A stretch of 64,000 nt of DNA from Phytophthora colocasiae (taxonomy: Eukaryota; Oomycota; Peronosporomycetes; Peronosporales; Peronosporaceae), in NCBI GenBank assembly GCA_018806915.1, contig JAGKQI010000100.1, positions 1,984,001 to 2,048,000 on the forward strand, written 5' to 3'. The position numbers and the translations under genes were made by a program. Position 1 is the stretch's first letter. Each line of letters begins with the position of its first letter. Of this stretch, positions 58,299 to 64,000 are shown piece after piece. Below the pieces are notes generated by a model. That model ran no database searches. It was not told where the DNA came from and was given only the letters and a program-made list of their open reading frames with translations.

Positions 58299-58831
58299 AC
58301 GTCTGCACTTTTCAGCTTCTCCGTCAGCGCCAGAGAATACTTCCTCAAGGCCATTCTCAGGACGATTTCCGCAAAGCGCTGAAAGTAAGACAGTACGCGA
58401 GCATCCACATCACTTTCCTTCAAGTCCATCTGCAGCGCCTTCGAGAACAGAGCCTTTATGTCAGGGAGGTCATTGTTCTTGACTTTTCCCAACAGAGTTT
58501 TGATTTCGGCGATTAGTCGCTCCTCAGTGACGTCCACAACGTCCATCCGAAGCCGCAGCGTGCAGAACGTCGATAAGAGGTTCATGTCAAACGTCTCTTT
58601 AACACCCTGCGTCACCAGGTTGTAGTCTTCACCAGAACTTCTACAACGAGCTCTCATCTTGGCTTCATACTCCTTGCGCCGTTTGTTCCATTTGACCAAA
58701 GCTTCGTGAGAAATTGTGCTCAACTTCGGCGGCAAAATGGGCGCAAAAATGGGTACTGGCACCATAGAAGAGTGTTGGTAGGACTCCTCCTCATCATCCA
58801 AATCAGCTTCAACGGCACGCCTCTTCGACAT
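58295..58831 (-). CDS. Gypsy-4 gag, N-terminal part
   Basis: 178 residues from ATG 58831 (MSKRRAVEADLDDEEESYQH). Helical capsid-like region (NLLSTFCTLRLRMDVVDVTE, VDARVLSYFQRFAEIVLRMA). It ends where the longer frame begins with MISSLAPPVLKETV, in which gag homology seems to continue; a -1 shift or a mutation lies near 58300. Confidence 0.75.
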   Translation of the reverse strand: MSKRRAVEADLDDEEESYQHSSMVPVPIFAPILPPKLSTISHEALVKWNKRRKEYEAKMRARCRSSGEDYNLVTQGVKETFDMNLLSTFCTLRLRMDVVDVTEERLIAEIKTLLGKVKNNDLPDIKALFSKALQMDLKESDVDARVLSYFQRFAEIVLRMALRKYSLALTEKLKSADV

Positions 58832-58939
58832 GACGAACGAGTAGTTGGCGTCGATACTTGATCAGCGTAGACGTAGTGAAGACAGCTAGCAAGTCGAGTA
58901 CTACGCTGTTGGAGTAGTACGACCCACTAAAGAATTCTT

Positions 58940-59344
58940 TGTGGTGTTTTCCGGAGGTTGAAGCAACACCAAACACAAAGCAAGGCAGGTGGCGAACCTG
59001 CAGGAAACTTGTAGCCAAGTGTATTGATGCAGCTTGTGCAGTAGCTAGCACTTTGTAAAGTGAGAGGATAGAATAGTCGTCACCACCCTTCCGTCTCAAT
59101 GAAAGTATACAGTCCTTATGCTGATGACAGCATCAGGGATAACATGCAAGACAGCCAGAGATTCCACTTGGATCACTGGCGGCCTGTCCTACAAGATCCG
59201 TGAATGTTTGGAGATTGCTGACTTGGATGCACCAGAGTCAGACATCTCTCCGTCTGTGATCAACCCGGATGTACCAGGTAGTTCACTGTCTGTTCGCAAA
59301 CTTGAAGGCGGCGGAATCAGGCTTGATGCCTACGATTCACCACA
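58940..59344 (-). repeat. Gypsy-4 5' LTR
   Basis: 405 bp, no difference seen from 53412-53816. Confidence 0.95.
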
Positions 59345-59884
59345 CCACCAGAGTTAATCACAAAAAGCGGTGGATACGAAAAGTATATGTATCAGAACGT
59401 GCAGCCCCTCAAGGAGAAGTTCCCTAACAAAGTCAAGCTGTACTCGATGAAACCAGATCTAGACGTCTACGTTCACAGCAAGTTGGTGGTGGTCGATGAC
59501 GTGTATATGACGACCGGCTCAGCCAACTGGAATCGGCGGAGCATGACGTCGGACCCGGAGCTAAGCGCCAACATTGTGGACAACAGCCTCGTCAAGACTC
59601 CCGATGGGGTTAAGGTGGGCAAAGTGGTGCGAGACTTCCGCGTGCGCAGGTTTATGGAGATGACGGGTCGGAGTTACGAGAAGATCAACTCGATGAAGTT
59701 CCTGGACGCTGCGAAGCTGTTCGACACGACGGCAGCAGAAGCAACATCTCTCATTCAGGAGTTCGACGTCGACGAGGAATGGTACTATAAGCTGTTCGGC
59801 AATGCTGTTCACCGAAAGATCGATCGAGACGATCGGTGTGGTGATTCTGTTTCTACTTTTGCTAAAAAGAAAAGGTAGTATCAA

Positions 59885-60216
59885 TGGGACTAAGACACTC
59901 CCACAGCTTTGCGACGGCGGATCAGAGTCACACAAGGTTTGCCTCAATCACACAGCGTACGTGGCCCTGTCGTGGTTCTTTCAGGCCTATCGGAGCCGTC
60001 ATGCGCCAAAAATCCCTCTCTGCTTTTTCGATCTTCACAAGCCCTGAGCTCAGTCCGACACTCCTGCAAACCCAACCTCGGTGTCAGGAAACTCGCCCTT
60101 CACTCGTGCCACATAGAATTTCTGCACGGATCGAGTACCAGTACCCTCATCAGACGACGTAGCCGTCAATTCAGCTGTTAAACGCCGCGCTTTCTCCGCA
60201 GTTTTGGCTAGAATCA
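59885..60216 (-). pseudogene. RluA-type fragment, copy L
   Basis: Only the middle of the gene ([20 protein letters not shown] to [10 protein letters not shown]) plus a short part beyond an 11-bp deletion like that in copy J. It is tail to tail with sPLD copy K and joined at 60217 directly to the 3' end of sPLD copy M. HRLD and [11 protein letters not shown] are missing. Confidence 0.85.
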
Positions 60217-60217
60217 G

Positions 60218-61948
60218 CTACCTTTTCTTTTTAGCAAAAGTAGAAACAGAATCACCACACCGATCGTCTCGATCGATCTTTCCGTGAACAGCATTGCCGA
60301 ACAGCTTATAGTACCATTCCTCGTCGACGTCGAACTCCTGAATGAGAGATGTCGCTTCTGCTGCCGCCGTGTCGAACAGCTTTGCAGCGTCCAGGAACTT
60401 CATCGAGTTGATCTTCTCGTAACTCCGACCCGTCATCTCCATAAACCTGCGCACGCGGAAGTCTCGCACCACTTTGCCCACCTTAACCCCATCGGGAGTC
60501 TTGACGAGGCTGTTGTCCACAATGTTGGCGCTTAGCTCCGGGTCCGACGTCATGCTCCGCCGATTCCAGTTGGCTGAGCCGGTCGTCATATACACGTCAT
60601 CGACCACCACCAACTTGCTGTGAACGTAGACGTCTAGATCTGGTTTCATCGAGTACAGCTTGACTTTGTTAGGGAACTTCTCCTTGAGGGGCTGCACGTT
60701 CTGATACATATACTTTTCGTATCCACCGCTTTTTGTGATTAACTCTGGTGGCTGGACAACAACAATGAGACGTTGTAGCCCCGGGAGGACCTCCAGCAGT
60801 GCGTCCAACAGCTCCGGCACTAGGATGAAGTACTGATCTTCGATGTAGATGAAGTTCTTGGCGTTCTTGATGGCCTTGATACGCGCATAGAAGAGTGAGT
60901 TCTCGCCGTTCGGAGCGAACTCCCAGTGCTTGTACTTGCAGCTAAACGTCCGCACGATCTGCACGTTCTGGTTGCCGAGTTTGGACGTCGTGTTACTGCT
61001 CACGTAGTCAAGCGGCGGTAAGTACGAGTACTGCGGGTTCTCAAAATCGACCAAGTCGTCTCCGAGTCCTTGAGTTGGCAGATATGGAGAATTCCATCGA
61101 GCAAGAAAGTTGTTGGCCACATCCTTCGCTGCTGGTCCGTGGATTCGGACACTGCTATCGACCCACCCGCTTTGGCGGAATTGAACTCCAGACGCTTTGC
61201 GGATCGCCGAGACGTTGTGGTGAATAGTATCCCAGCGGTCGTTGGAGAGGTCGATGCCCCCCACGTACGCGACAGGTTGGTCGTCTTTGTCGGTCGAGTT
61301 GCCAGCAGCAATCACGAGCGTCTTCTGGTGCTGAGAGGACAAACCGTAAGGGAGGCGGTCGTCGAAAATGAAGAGCGCGTTGCCGTCATTGATACCAGAC
61401 TTTGGCAGTTTGTTGATCTTGTTCCGCACCTTGACGTCCTGAAAGAACAGGAACTTGTTCGCCCAACCCAGGATCTTGACGTCCCCCCCCCCCCGCGCTT
61501 CACGACGTTGCCAAAGACAATATCGAAGTTGGACTTGGCGCCGGTCGGATCCACGTCAGGTTTGAAAGGGACGAGATCTGTGTTCCAAGCAGCCAACAGG
61601 ACGCGGTCGTCTTCCTTGGTCGTTGTGAGATCGTCGTACACGGAGTCAAAGAACTCCTTCGTCACGGTGAACGTCGTCACGGCGTTGCCGACGCTATACG
61701 TGGCCAAGTCGCTGCGAGGAGATCCACCTCTGGATGCAGTGATCTCCTCCTCCGTAAGGAACCAATCTGTGGCTTTGAGTAGAGGCTGTTGCATCGCAAC
61801 GTTGGTTCCATCGGACTTGTCGTTCCTTGAACTTGATTTCGAGTCTTCATCTCCCCGAAATGGACGAGAACGACCAGGCTACTGTTGGTGGAGGAAACAG
61901 AAGCAGCGCATAGATTAAAAGAAGAACGAATTGGGCGTTGGGAGACAT
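60218..61948 (-). pseudogene. Secreted phospholipase D-like, copy M (C-run frameshift)
   Basis: ATG at 61948 gives MSPNAQFVLLLIYALL, a diverged signal peptide. One base is lost in the SIFGG codons near 61855. The main lesion is a 12-base C run at 61483-61494 where other copies have 5-7, shifting the frame within VVKRGGDVKILG. From RNKINKLPKSGIND to the end both half-sites are open. The leader lacks the 17-bp inverted repeat found in copies A, D, I and K. Confidence 0.9.
61483..61494. repeat. 12-base C run
   Basis: Expanded homopolymer responsible for the sPLD-M frameshift; it could also be a sequencing or assembly error. Confidence 0.8.
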
Positions 61949-61984
61949 ACGAACTCGCATTCTATCATCAGTTTCCAGTGTTCT

Positions 61985-62425
61985 TGTAGTGTCTGCAGGA
62001 ATGAAGACACGGATGGGGGAGCCGGCGGAGCTCCCTGGTAGTTTAGCCTTGTTGTATTGCTTGTATAATGCAAAATGATTCTCTCTACTACAGTAGTTGC
62101 TACTCTAGTTGGCGTCGGAGGCGTTGGTTGGACGCCCTTCGTGTCATCAGCATGTCGTGATGCACATCAACATGTCAACATCGTTGTCGTGATGCACATC
62201 AACATGTAGACAGCATTGTCGATACGCAGGTGCAGCCGTTCAGGCGCACTGCAACTTTGAAGTTGAATATAATTAATTGTTTTGGCCTCAATATTGATTT
62301 GTACAATACGGGAGTTGGTGCAAGATGTTTGCACAACATATATCTACATGGTAGATTGACCAAATAGCAAAGAGAAGAAAATTGTGGATTTTGGCAAAAG
62401 TATGCAATCTTTTTGATTGAAATTT
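61985..62425. other. Gypsy-5 non-coding 3' end, probable LTR
   Basis: No gene is seen. It contains the two-unit 32-bp repeat at 62154-62217 and an AT-rich part near 62260-62420. Confidence 0.5.
62154..62217. repeat. Two-unit 32-bp tandem repeat
   Basis: GTCGTGATGCACATCAACAT starts at 62154 and again at 62186; the first 22 bases of each unit are identical and the remainder is diverged. Confidence 0.85.
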
Positions 62426-62875
62426 TTACTGGTAGTCTTTCCAGTACTTGCGTAACTTTGCATCCTGATGTTGGATGTATTTGTCTAAGAGAACCTTGAC
62501 TTCTGTAGCCAAAGATTTGAGAGGTTCCCACGAGTCTTCCACGGACTCCAAGCCTTTCCAGCTTACTAGAACTTCGTAGTCCTTGATGGAGGCGTTCCAC
62601 CGATGGTTTTTAAACCCATTTACGGCCAGGACGATGCCCTGAGAAGCGATGTGCTCTAGAATTTCCTCTGTTACGTTAAGCTGACTGTCAGCATAGAACT
62701 TCAAACGTGAGGCATGTATATCAGACTCATCTCCAGTTACTAAATGACTGATTCTGAATGAGTGAGAGTCAGCTCGGACCACTTTGTATGGTCCTTGCCA
62801 CGTTACCAGGAGCTTGTTTCCCTTTTTCTCATCTACACGTGAGCGTAGTACAAAATCCCCAACGTCGAAGCTCAC
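62426..62875 (-). CDS. Gypsy-5 pol C-terminus with chromodomain
   Basis: 149 residues: VGDFVLRSRVDEKKGNKLLV (GPY/F region), HASRLKFYADSQLNVTEEIL and YEVLVSWKGLESVEDSWEP (chromodomain-like), close to the Gypsy-4 end. It is out of phase with the integrase frame, the break being near 62870. Confidence 0.8.
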   Translation of the reverse strand: MSFDVGDFVLRSRVDEKKGNKLLVTWQGPYKVVRADSHSFRISHLVTGDESDIHASRLKFYADSQLNVTEEILEHIASQGIVLAVNGFKNHRWNASIKDYEVLVSWKGLESVEDSWEPLKSLATEVKVLLDKYIQHQDAKLRKYWKDYQ

Positions 62876-63971
62876 TTCTTTCCTTTCTTTTATTGAGGAG
62901 TCGCTGTTTGAGGCGGTGGTCGGCGATGGGCTGGTGCATTGCGCACAGGCTAGCTCGTAGTTCCGCTAGGTGTTTGTCTATCGCTTCCGAATTGTCGGGC
63001 AGAGTGACCAGCTTTTTGCTGTCTGGGTGATAGAACTCTGCAAGTGGCGAGGGACAAGGTAGTCCAGTGAATAGTTCAACTGGTGCTCGATTGCCAAGCG
63101 AAGGAAGAGCTGTGTGGTTCAAGCTGGCTTGAACCAATGGCACTAAGTAGGTCCAGTCTTTGGTTAATACTTTGTACTCTAGGAGCATGGCTCGTAGTAC
63201 TTGTAGGATGTCGCGGTTGACTCGCTCTACAGATCCATTTATCCATGGACTGTAGGCTAAAGTGAAGTGCTGTTGGCTTTTGAGCCTCCTCGAAAGTTCC
63301 GCTACCACTTCGTTTTTGAAGTGGCTGCCATTGTCACTAACCCACATTGGTGGTGCTCCAAATCGGCTATGCCAGTCGAGGATGGCAGCAGTAGCTACAG
63401 CACTATCCGCTGCATCACCCACAACCAACTCACAGAAGTGCGTCGCGTGATCTTTTAGCACCAGTAGGTACTTACTGTCACCAAAAGAATCGCCGAGTGA
63501 TAAGAAATCCCAATGTAGGACTCCATTTCGTTCATTGCAATCGATTGTCTCGCTCCACGGTCTTTTGATCATCTTCCCACCTTTGACATGTGGACACAGC
63601 ATGCACGTCGACACGAATGTGTGCACGACGTTTCGTAGGTCTGGGATATGAAACAGTTTCCGTAGGTGGTTGACCATTGCCTGCTCACCACGATGGCCTT
63701 GTGCCCCGCAATGAGCGATCACACAGAGTCGCTGTGTGAGGTCTGCGCAAGCATGAGGGACCCAGATGCGCTGGTCCACTCGCAGCACCTTGTGCTTGTC
63801 AGGCATCGCACCGGCAGGTGCTTGGTGTTGCTGCTGCGAATTCCTGAACTCAGCTAAAGTTGGCCACGTGAAGCCCTCCGCGTCTAAAGGTCGCAGCGCC
63901 GATGGCTTCTTCGTTCTCGCTTTCAATTGCTTCCTTTTGCCCTGAGCACGGGTGAAACGCTTCAAGTGCAC
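62829..63971 (-). CDS. Gypsy-5 integrase
   Basis: The 380-residue frame probably continues upstream. Zinc finger AHCGAQGHRGEQAM with CMLCPHVK. DDE core: LHWDFLSLGDSFGDS, VSDNGSHFKNEV and GSVERVNRDILQ. ALPSLGNRAPVELFTGLPCP is shared with Gypsy-4. The frame leaves the homology at KERSELRRWGF near 62875. Confidence 0.85.
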   Translation of the reverse strand: MHLKRFTRAQGKRKQLKARTKKPSALRPLDAEGFTWPTLAEFRNSQQQHQAPAGAMPDKHKVLRVDQRIWVPHACADLTQRLCVIAHCGAQGHRGEQAMVNHLRKLFHIPDLRNVVHTFVSTCMLCPHVKGGKMIKRPWSETIDCNERNGVLHWDFLSLGDSFGDSKYLLVLKDHATHFCELVVGDAADSAVATAAILDWHSRFGAPPMWVSDNGSHFKNEVVAELSRRLKSQQHFTLAYSPWINGSVERVNRDILQVLRAMLLEYKVLTKDWTYLVPLVQASLNHTALPSLGNRAPVELFTGLPCPSPLAEFYHPDSKKLVTLPDNSEAIDKHLAELRASLCAMHQPIADHRLKQRLLNKRKERSELRRWGFCTTLTCR

Positions 63972-64000
63972 CGTCGTCGTCGGCTGTCCTGCCCACCTTG

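Larger units (their letters stand above)
53412..59344 (-). mobile_element. Gypsy-4: Ty3/Gypsy element in sPLD copy K
   Basis: 5933 bp, 405-bp LTRs (53412-53816 and 58940-59344) that I read as identical, TGTGGTG...CACCACA, TSD CCACC (53407-53411 and 59345-59349). AAGCTTTGGGGGC on the minus strand abuts the 3' LTR. Gag, protease, RT, RNase H and integrase are on the minus strand, with two frame changes. No antisense ORF behind pol and no hairpin excess, unlike Gypsy-2 and Gypsy-3. Confidence 0.95.
52213..59878 (+). pseudogene. Secreted phospholipase D-like, copy K (nonsense codon and Gypsy-4 insertion)
   Basis: It starts MSPNAQFVLGLIYVLLITLS behind the inverted-repeat leader. Open to PEL at 53349, where TTG has become TAG (53350-53352). 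Gypsy-4 inserted at 53411/53412; the gene resumes at 59345 with PPELITKSGGYEKYMYQNVQ. Without element and TSD the length is 1728 bp, as in copy A. The 3' part has private changes (RRFMEMTG, FDTTAAEA, VHRKIDRD). Whether the nonsense came before or after the insertion cannot be told. Confidence 0.92.
61985..64000 (-). mobile_element. Gypsy-5: Ty3/Gypsy element, 3' part (same lineage as Gypsy-4)
   Basis: sPLD-M upstream homology (CAGTTTCCAGTGTTCT) ends at 61984, and TGTAGTGTCTGCAGG starts, a plausible LTR edge. Integrase and chromodomain on the minus strand closely resemble those of Gypsy-4. The LTR's inner border could not be found, and the 5' part lies beyond 64000. Confidence 0.75.

Overview
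The window looks like a repeat-rich stretch of an oomycete nuclear genome, most likely a Phytophthora species. The evidence is a multi-copy family of secreted phospholipase D-like genes (sPLD-like), a group known to be expanded in Phytophthora, together with oomycete-style Ty3/Gypsy, Ty1/Copia, tyrosine-recombinase and LINE elements and no bacterial signals. I infer the genus; I cannot name the species.

The host part is a shattered tandem and inverted array of one two-gene unit: an RluA-type pseudouridine synthase gene followed on the same strand by an sPLD-like gene. I count nine sPLD-like copies: A 10866-12593, B 14534-16793, C 17555-17819, D 18926-19296, G 25446-32287, H 34812-36551, I 37973-39698, K 52213-59878 and M 60218-61948. 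Only A and H are open from start to stop. I count seven RluA-like copies; only the one at 19492-20610 keeps all catalytic motifs in one frame. The block 10251-16800 is an inverted duplicate of about 25440-36551, LINE remnant included.

Mobile elements fill the rest. 1-10250: 3' part of a Gypsy element (Gypsy-1, + strand) with two RNase H domains and three antisense ORFs behind pol. 15211-15783 and 32734-33326: two hAT-like MITEs. 20704-25414: Gypsy-2 (minus strand, 153-bp LTRs, TSD TTCGG). 26427-31526: a tyrosine-recombinase (Ngaro/DIRS-like) retroelement inside sPLD copy G. 40691-51812: a short Copia element without reverse transcriptase (TSD GCTAT) inside an RluA copy, itself split by Gypsy-3 (42274-50582, 316-bp LTRs, TSD ACAAG). 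53412-59344: Gypsy-4 (minus, 405-bp LTRs, TSD CCACC) inside sPLD copy K. 61985-64000: Gypsy-5 (minus, same lineage as Gypsy-4), running off the window.

The most unusual signal is in Gypsy-2 and Gypsy-3. LTRs, gag, protease, pol and an antisense ORF are packed with short perfect hairpins (stems of 6-10 bp, loops of 3-11 nt), in places six in 165 bp. At homologous codons the two elements keep perfect palindromes through paired, compensating changes. The two LTRs of Gypsy-2 differ only by the inverted 3-nt loop of a 10-bp hairpin. Gypsy-1 shows a related bias, being saturated with the self-complementary word GATC, and carries a 15-bp stem/3-nt loop hairpin that ends its protease frame. Three Gypsy families also share an antisense ORF between pol and the 3' end. 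Together these suggest elements shaped by self-complementarity, through hairpin-templated copying, selected RNA structure, or both.
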